Part shown: positions 8,113-16,405 of the stretch, piece after piece
How the letters are laid out: each line of letters begins with the position of its first letter
Numbering within the stretch: position 1 is the stretch's first letter
Assembly (NCBI RefSeq): GCF_017254845.1
Contig: NZ_JAFKCU010000002.1
Location: 62,001 to 126,000 of the forward strand
From: Algoriphagus pacificus
Lineage (GTDB): Bacteria > Bacteroidota > Bacteroidia > Cytophagales > Cyclobacteriaceae
Direction of reading: 5' to 3'
DNA length: 64,000 bases
Position numbers and translations under genes: made by a program
Notes under the pieces: model-generated
Database searches by the model: none
Told to the model about the DNA's origin: nothing
The model's input: only the letters and a program-made list of their open reading frames with translations

Positions 8113-9508
8113 AGAGAAGTGTTTTCACTTCTTGAATAACAATCTCGGTTAAACCTTTTTGTTTACTCAAATCCAATCCCCAAAACTTACTTTCAGCGAG
8201 GAGTGTATTTACTGTCTCTTCTATTGACTCAATTTTCCAGGCGTTTTTGAAGAATGCCAAAATTGTTGGATCGTCTTTCAAGGGGATGGTTTCTCCATTG
8301 AATTCTCCTTTGTAGAACACCAATAAGGCAGCTAAGGACTTTACTAAAAGTGGAGGCCAATTGCCATGCTTTGCCTGATATTCCAGAAGGGATGGCAGCA
8401 CTCTTACTTTAAATTTGGAAATAGAATTCAGTGCAATGGAAATCAGTTCATGATGAATAAATGGATTGGCGAATCGCTCTAATACATCATTTGCAAACTT
8501 TTCCAATTCATCCTGAGGCATATCTAAAGTGGGGATGATTTCATCGAAAATCACCTCTCGCATAAATTTACCGATGACTGGATCTTCGACAGCTTCTCGG
8601 ACGGTCCGAATGCCTGATAAATAAGCATAAGGCACCATGGAAGAGTGTCCTCCATTTAAAATTCTGACTTTCCTTGTTCGGTAAGGAGTTAGATCCTTCA
8701 CAAACAAGACATCTAAGCCAGCTTTATCCAATGGAAATTCTTCTTTGACTCGATCTGGGGCCTGGATAGCCCAGAAATGGAAAGGCTCTGCCATGACTGT
8801 AAGCTTATCCTCATATCCGGTTCTTTCTTGGATTTCTTTGATGCTTCCTTTCGGAAAACCAGGAACAATTCTATCCACGAGCGTATTGCAGAAAATGCAA
8901 TGTTGCTCAACCCAAGAGCTAAACTCTTTGCCTAATTTCCAAAGTGAGGCATATTGAATAATGCAGGATTTAAGATTTTCTCCATTGTTCTCAATGAGCT
9001 CACAAGGGATAAAAATGATTCCTTTTGAAGGGTCACCATTGAAATGTAGAAAACGATGATGTAGCAAAGCCGTGACTTTTCCGGGGAAAGTAGTTGGTAC
9101 TTCCTTTGGTTCAGAATCTTTGGAGTCAAACTGGATTCCCGCCTCAGTGGTATTTGAGACCATTAATCGAAGCTCCTCGAGTTCTCCTAGCTTAAGGTAG
9201 TTTTTATAGTTTTCGTTGGGACTGCTGATTCCAGTTATGCAATTGACCAACTTTACCTCATCTACTTTTTTCCCGTCCTTAAGTCCACGGATAACCACGT
9301 GAAAGAGGCTGTCCTGAGCAAGCATTTGAGGATCTGCTGCTGGAGAGTGAACCTGCACTACATGAATATTGCCATCGAAAACTCCTTTTTCATTGGCTTC
9401 ATCCACCATTAAATCAGTAAACCCACGGAGAAAATTTCCATTTCCGAATTGAAGGATTTTGATGGGGCGTTCTTTTTTTGTGGCTGTAGCAGCAGATAAA
9501 AGTCTCAT
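8105..9508 (-). CDS. uxaB: Tagaturonate reductase (altronate oxidoreductase)
   Basis: This 467-residue protein belongs to the mannitol/fructuronate dehydrogenase family. The N-terminus has the UxaB dinucleotide-binding motif ILQFGNGNFLRGF. The catalytic domain carries LNGGHSSMVPYAYLSG with the conserved Asn/His region, and further on NPFIHHELISI. UxaB reduces D-tagaturonate to D-altronate with NADH in galacturonate catabolism. It is the last minus-strand gene of the uronate locus, 165 bp downstream of the LacI-type regulator, and has its own candidate promoter. UxaA and UxaC are not present here. Confidence 0.92.
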   Translation of the reverse strand: MRLLSAATATKKERPIKILQFGNGNFLRGFTDLMVDEANEKGVFDGNIHVVQVHSPAADPQMLAQDSLFHVVIRGLKDGKKVDEVKLVNCITGISSPNENYKNYLKLGELEELRLMVSNTTEAGIQFDSKDSEPKEVPTTFPGKVTALLHHRFLHFNGDPSKGIIFIPCELIENNGENLKSCIIQYASLWKLGKEFSSWVEQHCIFCNTLVDRIVPGFPKGSIKEIQERTGYEDKLTVMAEPFHFWAIQAPDRVKEEFPLDKAGLDVLFVKDLTPYRTRKVRILNGGHSSMVPYAYLSGIRTVREAVEDPVIGKFMREVIFDEIIPTLDMPQDELEKFANDVLERFANPFIHHELISIALNSISKFKVRVLPSLLEYQAKHGNWPPLLVKSLAALLVFYKGEFNGETIPLKDDPTILAFFKNAWKIESIEETVNTLLAESKFWGLDLSKQKGLTEIVIQEVKTLLSI

Positions 9509-9534
9509 ATAGGATTAGCTTAGGTTTAAGGTTA

Positions 9535-9565
9535 GAAAATTAACCAAATCGTTTTTGACCACAAG
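9535..9565 (-). promoter_or_regulatory. Candidate promoter for uxaB
   Basis: On the minus strand CTTG at 9562-9565 and TAATTTTC at 9535-9542 are separated by 19 bp; the latter matches 7 of 8 positions of TAnnTTTG allowing any nn. The -7 element sits inside an imperfect inverted repeat GGTTAGAAAATTAACC (9530-9545) that could be a binding site. Confidence 0.45.
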
Positions 9566-9673
9566 AAAAGGTCAGGGATTTGTAGGATAAAACATAAATC
9601 GGAACTTGGATTTTAGAAAAGCTTGAACCGATAAATGGGCTTTGAAAGCGAGTAATACCGTTAATATTCAATT

Positions 9674-10741
9674 TCACTTTTCAATTACCTCCAAGTTAGT
9701 TTGGTCCTTAGGTTTCTCTTTATTGATTGAGGAGTCTCGGATAATCAGCTCTGGTTTCAGAATGGTTTTTCTGGGAATGTTATTGGATTGATCCTTATGA
9801 TTGAGTATTTCGAAAAATGTTTCCGCAGTAAAATTGCCCATTGGAATACTTTTCTGATTGACAGAAGTCAAGGTCGGTTCGGTGAAAGAGGTAAATGGTT
9901 CATCCCCAAAACCAACTAGTTTCACGTCTTCTGGAAGTTTGAATCCCTTTTCTTTTAAGACTTGCATCGCTCCCATAATAGAATAATCCGAAGAGGAGAA
10001 AACCGCATCAAAAGGGATCTTGCTATCCAGGATTTGTTGCATGCTTTCGCGACCATCTTCGAGTTGTAATTTGCTAAAGACAATCAGATTTGGATCTACG
10101 GGAATGCCATGCTTAATCAATGCGTCCTCATAACCTCTCTTTCGCTCTTTGTAAATGTTGATGTTCTGAGAGTTGGAAAAATGAACAATCCTTCTGCAGC
10201 CTTCATTGATAAGATGTTCGGTTGCCTGAAAACCTCCATAATAATCATCGATCACCACTTGGCTCACATCTAGTTCGTTTGTTACCCTATCAAAAAGCAC
10301 CAAAGGAATTCCTTTCCTAAGTATCTTTTTGAAATGGTCCACATTCTCCGTGGTTTTACCTACGGACGCTATGATTCCATCCACTCGGGCATTGAGTAGT
10401 GCTTCTACTGTTTGAACTTCCTTATCATAATCATCATAGGATTGAGAAATGATGACTTTATAGTCCAATGAATTGGCAATTTCCTCTATGCCTCTAATGA
10501 CAGATGAGAAAAAGTTTCTGTTTGCCGTAGGTACCACAACTCCAATCAGCCTGCTTTTTCCACTTCTCAAAGCAGATGCAATATGATTTGGCTGGTAATT
10601 GAGTTGCTTGGCTACTTTTTGTACCTTTTTCTTGGTAGCATCAGAAATCCTAGGGTTATCATTGAGTGCCCTTGAAACGGTAGAGGCTGTGATTTTTAGC
10701 TTTTCCGCTATATCATGGATGGTGGCCTTTCTAATGTCCAT
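9674..10741 (-). CDS. LacI family transcriptional regulator
   Basis: The 355-residue product has a classical LacI N-terminus: HTH (ATIHDIAEKLKITASTVSRAL, residues about 7-27), hinge helix (NHIASALRSGKS), then a periplasmic-binding-protein-like effector domain. It is encoded inside the uronate locus, 40 bp after kduD. Its expected targets are the two CG-centred palindromes at about 19490 and 19644 between the divergent arms. The likely effector is a uronate catabolite such as KDG or a ketouronate, by analogy with KdgR-type LacI regulators; that is inference. Confidence 0.9.
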   Translation of the reverse strand: MDIRKATIHDIAEKLKITASTVSRALNDNPRISDATKKKVQKVAKQLNYQPNHIASALRSGKSRLIGVVVPTANRNFFSSVIRGIEEIANSLDYKVIISQSYDDYDKEVQTVEALLNARVDGIIASVGKTTENVDHFKKILRKGIPLVLFDRVTNELDVSQVVIDDYYGGFQATEHLINEGCRRIVHFSNSQNINIYKERKRGYEDALIKHGIPVDPNLIVFSKLQLEDGRESMQQILDSKIPFDAVFSSSDYSIMGAMQVLKEKGFKLPEDVKLVGFGDEPFTSFTEPTLTSVNQKSIPMGNFTAETFFEILNHKDQSNNIPRKTILKPELIIRDSSINKEKPKDQTNLEVIEK

Positions 10742-10781
10742 TGCCTTGAGATTGGGTGAGGGGATTATTTTGCTAAAATAA

Positions 10782-11570
10782 CTATTCCCCGTAAGGTTTA
10801 CCTATTGTCGCCAAAATTCCTCCATCTACATACAATATTTGACCATTGATAAAATCACTGGCAGGACTGGCAAGGAAAACGGCAGCCCCTCCAAGATCCT
10901 CTGGATTTCCCCATCTTCCGGCTGGAGTTCTGTTAATGATGAAGTCATTGAAAGGATGTCCATCTACCCGAATCGGTGCAGTTTGATCAGTTGCGAAATA
11001 TCCCGGACCTATTCCATTTACTTGGATATTATATTTTGCCCATTCGGTTGCCAGATTTCTGGTAAGCATTTTCAGTCCTCCTTTGGCAGCTGCGTAGGCA
11101 CTGACTGTGTTTCTGCCTAATTCGCTCATCATAGAACAAATATTGATGATTTTGCCTCCGGTTCCCCTTTTGATCAGGGATTGCGCAATCCGCTGAGAAA
11201 CGATAAAAGGTGACACCAGATCGATGTCTACTATTTTTCTGAAATCACTAGGTGACATATCAATAGCTGCAGTTCTTTGGATCATTCCTGCATTATTGAC
11301 CAAAATATCGATGGTTCCTAAATCCTGCTCGATTTTGCTAATTGAGTCATTGACAGCTTGCTCATTACTTACATCAAATAAATAGGGATAAGCTGTAATG
11401 CCTTCAGAAGCATATTCCTTTACTGCCAGATCCATCTTTTGGGGAGTGTGGCCATTGATCACAAGGGTTGCTCCATGTTGTGCCAAAGCTTTGGCCATGG
11501 CCATTCCTAATCCATGAGTTGCCCCGGTAACCAGAGCTATTTTTCCACTTAAGTCAAAACTTGGTTTCAT
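10782..11570 (-). CDS. kduD: SDR oxidoreductase, KduD-like 2-dehydro-3-deoxygluconate 5-dehydrogenase
   Basis: This 262-residue classical short-chain dehydrogenase has the nucleotide motif TGATHGLG near residue 15, NNAG, and the catalytic Ser/Tyr/Lys set with YAAAK. The sequence is of the gluconate 5-dehydrogenase/KduD type. Placed 1 bp after kduI, the sensible reaction is NADH-dependent reduction of 2,5-diketo-3-deoxygluconate to 2-keto-3-deoxygluconate. Gluconate 5-dehydrogenase is the main alternative annotation; context favours KduD. Confidence 0.88.
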   Translation of the reverse strand: MKPSFDLSGKIALVTGATHGLGMAMAKALAQHGATLVINGHTPQKMDLAVKEYASEGITAYPYLFDVSNEQAVNDSISKIEQDLGTIDILVNNAGMIQRTAAIDMSPSDFRKIVDIDLVSPFIVSQRIAQSLIKRGTGGKIINICSMMSELGRNTVSAYAAAKGGLKMLTRNLATEWAKYNIQVNGIGPGYFATDQTAPIRVDGHPFNDFIINRTPAGRWGNPEDLGGAAVFLASPASDFINGQILYVDGGILATIGKPYGE

Positions 11571-11571
11571 G

Positions 11572-12417
11572 TTATCTCATGTCAGTTGGTGAAACAACAT
11601 CCATATCTCCATAATCCAGATTCTCTCCGGCCATTCCCCAAATGAAAGAATAATTAGAGGTTCCGGCTCCACTGTGAATCGACCAAGGAGGAGACAGCAC
11701 TGCTTGTTGATTTTTCATCCAGATATGTCTGGTCTCTTGCGGTTCGCCCAAAAAGTGGCAGACCATCTGATCTTTAGGAAGATCAAAATAGAGGTAAACT
11801 TCCATTCTTCTGTCATGAACATGCACAGGGAATGTATTCCAAACGCTTCCTTCTTTCAATTCAGTTAGACCCATTTGGAGCTGGCAGGTTTTTACAACAC
11901 TGTTCACGATGAGTTTTCTGATTTTCCGAAGGTTAGAGGTAGACAAAGCACCAATTACCACTGTTTCCGCATCTGCTTCAGAAATTTTCTTGGTAGGATA
12001 ATTCGTATGGGCAGGAGCTGAATTAAAATAGAATACAGGTTGACCTGCTGAGCCAGAAGCTTTAAAAACCACTATTTTGGCACCTTTTCCAATGTAAAGA
12101 GCCTCTTTATTGGCCAGTGTAAAGCTCTGTCCGTCAACAGTCACTTCTCCCTCATCACCGATATTGATGATGCCCATTTCTCTTCTGTCCAGAAAAGCCT
12201 CTGCTTTCAAAGGTTCTATTGTTTCCAGTGCCAAGTCTTTGGTTTTTGGAATACAGCCTCCCACAATCAATCGATCGTAGTGTGTGTAGTGGAGGTTGAT
12301 CTGATCTGAAACAAAGAGATCTTCCATTAAAAAATTTTCGCGCAGTTCATTGGTGCCAAGTGTTTTAAATTCCCTTGGACTAATGGCATGCTGAATTTTA
12401 TATGTTTGGTATTTCAT
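11572..12417 (-). CDS. kduI: 5-dehydro-4-deoxy-D-glucuronate isomerase
   Basis: From the ATG at 12417 the product is 281 residues, the usual KduI length; starting further upstream would add 36 unrelated residues overlapping the previous gene. It is a bicupin with the zinc-binding stretch HVHDRRMEVYLYFD, then CHFLGEPQETRHIWM and SPPWSIHSGAGT. KduI converts 4-deoxy-5-ketouronate, released by GH88 or lyases, to 2,5-diketo-3-deoxygluconate. It lies 41 bp after the DUF4861 gene and 1 bp before kduD. Confidence 0.95.
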   Translation of the reverse strand: MKYQTYKIQHAISPREFKTLGTNELRENFLMEDLFVSDQINLHYTHYDRLIVGGCIPKTKDLALETIEPLKAEAFLDRREMGIINIGDEGEVTVDGQSFTLANKEALYIGKGAKIVVFKASGSAGQPVFYFNSAPAHTNYPTKKISEADAETVVIGALSTSNLRKIRKLIVNSVVKTCQLQMGLTELKEGSVWNTFPVHVHDRRMEVYLYFDLPKDQMVCHFLGEPQETRHIWMKNQQAVLSPPWSIHSGAGTSNYSFIWGMAGENLDYGDMDVVSPTDMR

Positions 12418-12458
12418 GAAATCTGTTTTTTGCTCCTTTTCAGGAATTGGGTTTTTGG

Positions 12459-13622
12459 TTAATTGAATCTGATGATCAAAGGGGATGCAAGCTGTGCAGC
12501 GAAGTTTTCCAAGTATTGATTCCATTCATCTGAACTAGAAAACTCACCAGCTTTTTCCCATCCGAACCCCGCATAATAGTTGATTTTTTCCTTAGGGTTC
12601 ATCAAAAGATAAATATGGCTTTGGTCTTTTGAATTGGTTTTTATTTCCAATTTTTCAATAATATGTTTTGGATCCATAACGATCCCCGTTCCGAGTTTAG
12701 AATCATCTATGGATTCCCAATAGCTGATCCAACCTGCTTTGACATCAGAGTTTATCTCTCCTTTTTTATCATGAAGTGTGATTCCCGTTGTCACATTTGG
12801 AAGGAGCTCAGGATGGGAAATGAATACTTCCATTCGGTATAAATTTGATCCTAAGTCAAGTGAAATCCGTTTAGTTTCTTCAATTTTATTTGTGCCTGCT
12901 AACCAAGTATCATAGGTCAACTCGAAAACTGTCCTCAATGGGCCGTTCGCAAGAATCTTGTACTTCACAAAGTTTTTTGAAACATGTAAAGAATCGCCCA
13001 TCCAGACCCCTATTCCTCCGATTCCCCGGCTATCACCCACATGATAGGGGTCATAACCTTCTCCACTATCCGAATGATAGCTTCCACCCTCGGTGTACAA
13101 CTTGTACCATTTGTCAATGATTGGATATTCTACCCGTTTTAACCAAGCATCAATTCCACTAGTCAACGTTCCGCCGGGAAGGCCTTCATCAGTCAATCGC
13201 TGGGCCTCTGGACCATAAGTACGAAAGGCCACTTTGTCATTTTCCCAAGCAAAATCATCGATTCTTTCAGGCACAAACCGCCCAAAAGTTTTTAATTCTG
13301 GTTGAGCATGAGAAACTTCCTCATTTTTAATCGCAATCTGATAATTCTTCTTTTCGTTTTTTTCCAGAGTTACAAAAAAAAGAACTTCATCATATTTCCC
13401 ATCCTGATCTATATCGGTCCATTGAGTTAGAACAGGAGTTTTGGAAGGTAATTGCTGAATCTCCAGATACTTTGGATCTATCGATTCGCCAAGCATTTTT
13501 TCTATTTGTTCCAGAGATATACTCAGCACTTCTTCCCTGGGAATTGCTAAGCGATTCTCCACGGTGAAAGTGGGATCTCCTGAGAAAATCCTGAAAATTG
13601 AAATGAATAAAAGGGATAACAT
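12459..13622 (-). CDS. DUF4861 family exported protein
   Basis: The 387-residue product starts with a short hydrophobic export signal (MLSLLFISIFRIFSG) and matches the DUF4861 family found in pectin and uronate loci of Bacteroidota. Visible features are an N-terminal beta-domain with a DIDQDGKYDEVLFF Ca-site-like acidic loop and a central region GSYHSDSGEGYDPYHVGDSR rich in His/Asp/Tyr, which could form an active site. The catalytic role is not known to me. Its place between GH88 and KduI suggests it acts on an oligosaccharide intermediate outside the cytoplasm. Confidence 0.8.
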   Translation of the reverse strand: MLSLLFISIFRIFSGDPTFTVENRLAIPREEVLSISLEQIEKMLGESIDPKYLEIQQLPSKTPVLTQWTDIDQDGKYDEVLFFVTLEKNEKKNYQIAIKNEEVSHAQPELKTFGRFVPERIDDFAWENDKVAFRTYGPEAQRLTDEGLPGGTLTSGIDAWLKRVEYPIIDKWYKLYTEGGSYHSDSGEGYDPYHVGDSRGIGGIGVWMGDSLHVSKNFVKYKILANGPLRTVFELTYDTWLAGTNKIEETKRISLDLGSNLYRMEVFISHPELLPNVTTGITLHDKKGEINSDVKAGWISYWESIDDSKLGTGIVMDPKHIIEKLEIKTNSKDQSHIYLLMNPKEKINYYAGFGWEKAGEFSSSDEWNQYLENFAAQLASPLIIRFN

Positions 13623-13647
13623 AGCTTTTTTTAAGGGCCTTACTGCT

Positions 13648-14820
13648 TTACCTATTCGGCATCAGCATCTTATATCTTAACATCGCCTCGAGAAAATAGT
13701 AGTCTGCATAATTAATCGGGACATCTATTTCTGATTTATTTGGCATGTGTCCAGTACTGTGCATCAAGATGAAACCTTGATTTGTTCCAGGTTTAGCCAA
13801 ATAAGCATCGCTACTCAAGCTATTGAGAATTTTTTCTGCAGCAGCATAATAGGTCACTCCTTTGAGTGAATATCTACCTAGTTCCAAAAGTCCTGAGGCA
13901 GCAACAGCTGCCGCTGAAGCATCTCTTGGAGCATTTGGGATATCCGGTGCGTCAAAATCCCAATAAGGAACCATGTCTTCAGGAAGATTGGGATGATTCA
14001 GATAGAAATCCGCAATTTTTTCTGCCTGCTCCAGGTATTTTTTGTCGCCGGTTTCACGATAAACCATTGTAAATCCGTACAAACCCCAAGCTTGGCCTCT
14101 AGCCCAAGCAGATTCATCAGAAAATCCTTGGTGGGTTTTTTTAGCCTTTACCTTTCCAGTCGCTTTTTCATAGTCTATGACATGATAGCTACTGTTATCT
14201 GAGCGAAAATGGTTTTCCAAAGTAGTGTCGGCATGTTTGACAGCAACTTTATAGAAAATTGAATCTCCGCTGTATTTGGTAGCCCAAAAAAGCATCTCCA
14301 AATTCATCATATTATCGATGATCACAGGATACTCCCAATTGCCGAAATCCCAAGATCGAATAGTTCCTACAGTCGGATCAAACCTCTTGATCAATGATTG
14401 GGATCCCTGAAGAAGAATCTGGGCATAGGTTGCGTTTTCAGTGAATTTCAATCCATTGCCAAAAGAGCAATACAGCATGAAACCCAAATCATGGGTTTTG
14501 GTATTGAATTTTTCCTTTTCAAGGGCTGCGTTCCATTCTGCTGCAGTTTGAGCCCATTTTTCATCTTGGGTATACTGATACATAAACCACATGCTTCCTG
14601 GATAAAAGCCACTTGTCCAGTCACTTGAATTGACGGTGTAGAGATTTCCATCTTCTTTTACCGATCGAGGATACTTGGTTTTGTCTGTATGATTTTGAAG
14701 GCTATACTCGAGTTGGGCTTCTGCTTGATCCATTGTCTTTGATACACTCAGGCTCTCCGAAGATTTGCAGCCAAATACAAAAAGACATAGGCACAAGCAA
14801 GGAATTAATACTTGTTTCAT
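13648..14820 (-). CDS. GH88 unsaturated glucuronyl hydrolase-like lipoprotein
   Basis: This 390-residue protein has a lipobox ending FVFGC18, so it should be a periplasmic or surface lipoprotein. The rest is an alpha/alpha-barrel of glycoside hydrolase family 88. THDLGF (D111) and IIDNMMNLE (D169) match the two catalytic Asp regions known in Bacillus unsaturated glucuronyl hydrolase, and SAWARGQAWGLYGF is a family hallmark. It hydrates and cleaves the terminal unsaturated uronate from lyase products, giving 4-deoxy-5-ketouronate for KduI. Rhamnogalacturonyl (GH105) activity is the nearest alternative. Confidence 0.88.
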   Translation of the reverse strand: MKQVLIPCLCLCLFVFGCKSSESLSVSKTMDQAEAQLEYSLQNHTDKTKYPRSVKEDGNLYTVNSSDWTSGFYPGSMWFMYQYTQDEKWAQTAAEWNAALEKEKFNTKTHDLGFMLYCSFGNGLKFTENATYAQILLQGSQSLIKRFDPTVGTIRSWDFGNWEYPVIIDNMMNLEMLFWATKYSGDSIFYKVAVKHADTTLENHFRSDNSSYHVIDYEKATGKVKAKKTHQGFSDESAWARGQAWGLYGFTMVYRETGDKKYLEQAEKIADFYLNHPNLPEDMVPYWDFDAPDIPNAPRDASAAAVAASGLLELGRYSLKGVTYYAAAEKILNSLSSDAYLAKPGTNQGFILMHSTGHMPNKSEIDVPINYADYYFLEAMLRYKMLMPNR

Positions 14821-14844
14821 TGCTTATTTTATTTTTTGAAAATA

Positions 14845-14871
14845 GAACCAGCCAAGCTTTTTGGCCGGTCC
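14845..14871 (-). terminator. Hairpin between susD and the GH88 gene
   Basis: GAACCAGCCAA and TTGGCCGGTCC pair over 11 bp with two G-U wobbles around a gcttt loop. On the minus strand only a weak T-rich tail follows, so it may act as a partial terminator or an mRNA 3' stabiliser after susCD rather than a full stop. Confidence 0.5.
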
Positions 14872-14889
14872 TTTTTTGCAAAATAAGAA

Positions 14890-16392
14890 TTAATAACCAG
14901 GGTTGTTGGGTGCCAAGTTTGGATTTATCCTTAATTCAGAGGCTGGCAAAGGCATCAAATAATCTCTGGAAGGATCAAAATTAGGGTGTGGCTCCAAGCT
15001 ATTAGGTCCAGTGAAGACTTTAACACCTAAGTCTCTTCGTTTGATATCATACCATCTTTTCCATTCGAAAGCCAACTCAAGTCTTCTGTCTTCTAGGACT
15101 AAATCAATGAATTCCGCTTTGCTCATGGTTGGGTTGACATCTTCTGGGAAATTAGTCTGAGTTCCTGCCCAGTTTCTAGCTCTGGCTCTCACCTGATTTA
15201 AGTAGCCGGCAGCTTCAGCAGTAGGACCATTGATTTCTCCCAATGCCTCTGCAGCAATAAGAAGTACTTCTGCATATCTGAAATCAGAAAAGTTATGATC
15301 AGAATAACGTCCGATAGCATTTCCGTTTCCGAAGTCTCTGGCCCATTTTCCGATATGCGGTCTAGGTGTTGAGAACTCTGAATAAGGACGTTTTACTCCA
15401 TCTACAACCAAAGTATCAATGAAGCTTACCTTTTTTCTGTAGTCTCTTGAATCCCAATCATCATAAACATTCATGTTTGGAACAGAAACCCCATAACCAC
15501 CAGTCAGATTGAGAACTTCAATCATCGGTACTAAGGAGTCATCATTATTGCCACCCACAGCTTGCTGTCCAAGGAAATCAAATGCAAAAATGGTTTCTTT
15601 CAGAGAGTTGGCAATAGAGGCTTTGAAATTGTCCTCGTAATCAGTTTCCAGCTCATAACCAAACAATGCTTTGTTGTCAATTACAAATTTAGCTTCTGTA
15701 TAAGCTTCCTGATATTGACCTAATGTCAAGTGTACAGAGGCCAAATATGCCGCTGCGGTACCTGCGGTAGGACGGGTTCGAATGTTGTTCTTTTGCGTAT
15801 TTGGCAGCCATTGTTTAGCAAATTCCAAATCGGCAATAATGCCTGCATAGATTTCTGCCTCAGGAGTTTTTGAGACAGTTTTCAGACTTGAAGGATCCGT
15901 TACCGCAAAGTTGATATAAGGCAAATCACCAAACATTCTTACCAGATGGTAATAAGCAAAAGCACGGACAAATTTGGCTTCGGCGATCAAGTGATTGATT
16001 TCTTCATCTGGGAGACCTAGGCTAATTCCACCTGCTTCAGCAGAGTTGGCTGCATTGATGGCCTGAAACCACTGCGGCCAAAATCTTCCCACCATACCAT
16101 TATTTGAGTCCATGTTGAAATCGTTCACTTGGATTCTTTCTGCAGAAGTGGCACGGTTTCCAATATCCACCATATCACCTCTAAATTGAAGCGCACATAT
16201 AAACTGTCTACCGAAAAGGTTTTCAGAGGCGATTACTCCATAAGCACCCAATACAGCTGTTTCCACATCTTTTGGGCTCTTGAAAAACGTCTCTGGAGCA
16301 AATACTCCAATCGGTTTTTCATTTAAGTCAGCACATCCAGAAATTGATAGCAACAACCAGACAGCTAAAATTTTATATAAATTAATTTTCAT
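14890..16392 (-). CDS. SusD/RagB family glycan-binding lipoprotein
   Basis: The 500-residue product has a lipoprotein signal (LLLSISGC20) followed by DLNEKP and then TPR-rich SusD architecture, including FKSPKDVETAVLGAYG, RAFAYYHLVRMFGDLPY and a C-terminal LEDRRLELAFEWKRWYDIKR segment that is characteristic of RagB/SusD proteins. It caps the SusC barrel and binds oligosaccharide at the cell surface. It lies 13 bp after susC and is certainly cotranscribed with it. The bound glycan cannot be read from sequence; neighbours point to a uronate-containing polymer. Confidence 0.96.
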   Translation of the reverse strand: MKINLYKILAVWLLLSISGCADLNEKPIGVFAPETFFKSPKDVETAVLGAYGVIASENLFGRQFICALQFRGDMVDIGNRATSAERIQVNDFNMDSNNGMVGRFWPQWFQAINAANSAEAGGISLGLPDEEINHLIAEAKFVRAFAYYHLVRMFGDLPYINFAVTDPSSLKTVSKTPEAEIYAGIIADLEFAKQWLPNTQKNNIRTRPTAGTAAAYLASVHLTLGQYQEAYTEAKFVIDNKALFGYELETDYEDNFKASIANSLKETIFAFDFLGQQAVGGNNDDSLVPMIEVLNLTGGYGVSVPNMNVYDDWDSRDYRKKVSFIDTLVVDGVKRPYSEFSTPRPHIGKWARDFGNGNAIGRYSDHNFSDFRYAEVLLIAAEALGEINGPTAEAAGYLNQVRARARNWAGTQTNFPEDVNPTMSKAEFIDLVLEDRRLELAFEWKRWYDIKRRDLGVKVFTGPNSLEPHPNFDPSRDYLMPLPASELRINPNLAPNNPGY

Positions 16393-16405
16393 GATTTTGT
16401 TTTGA

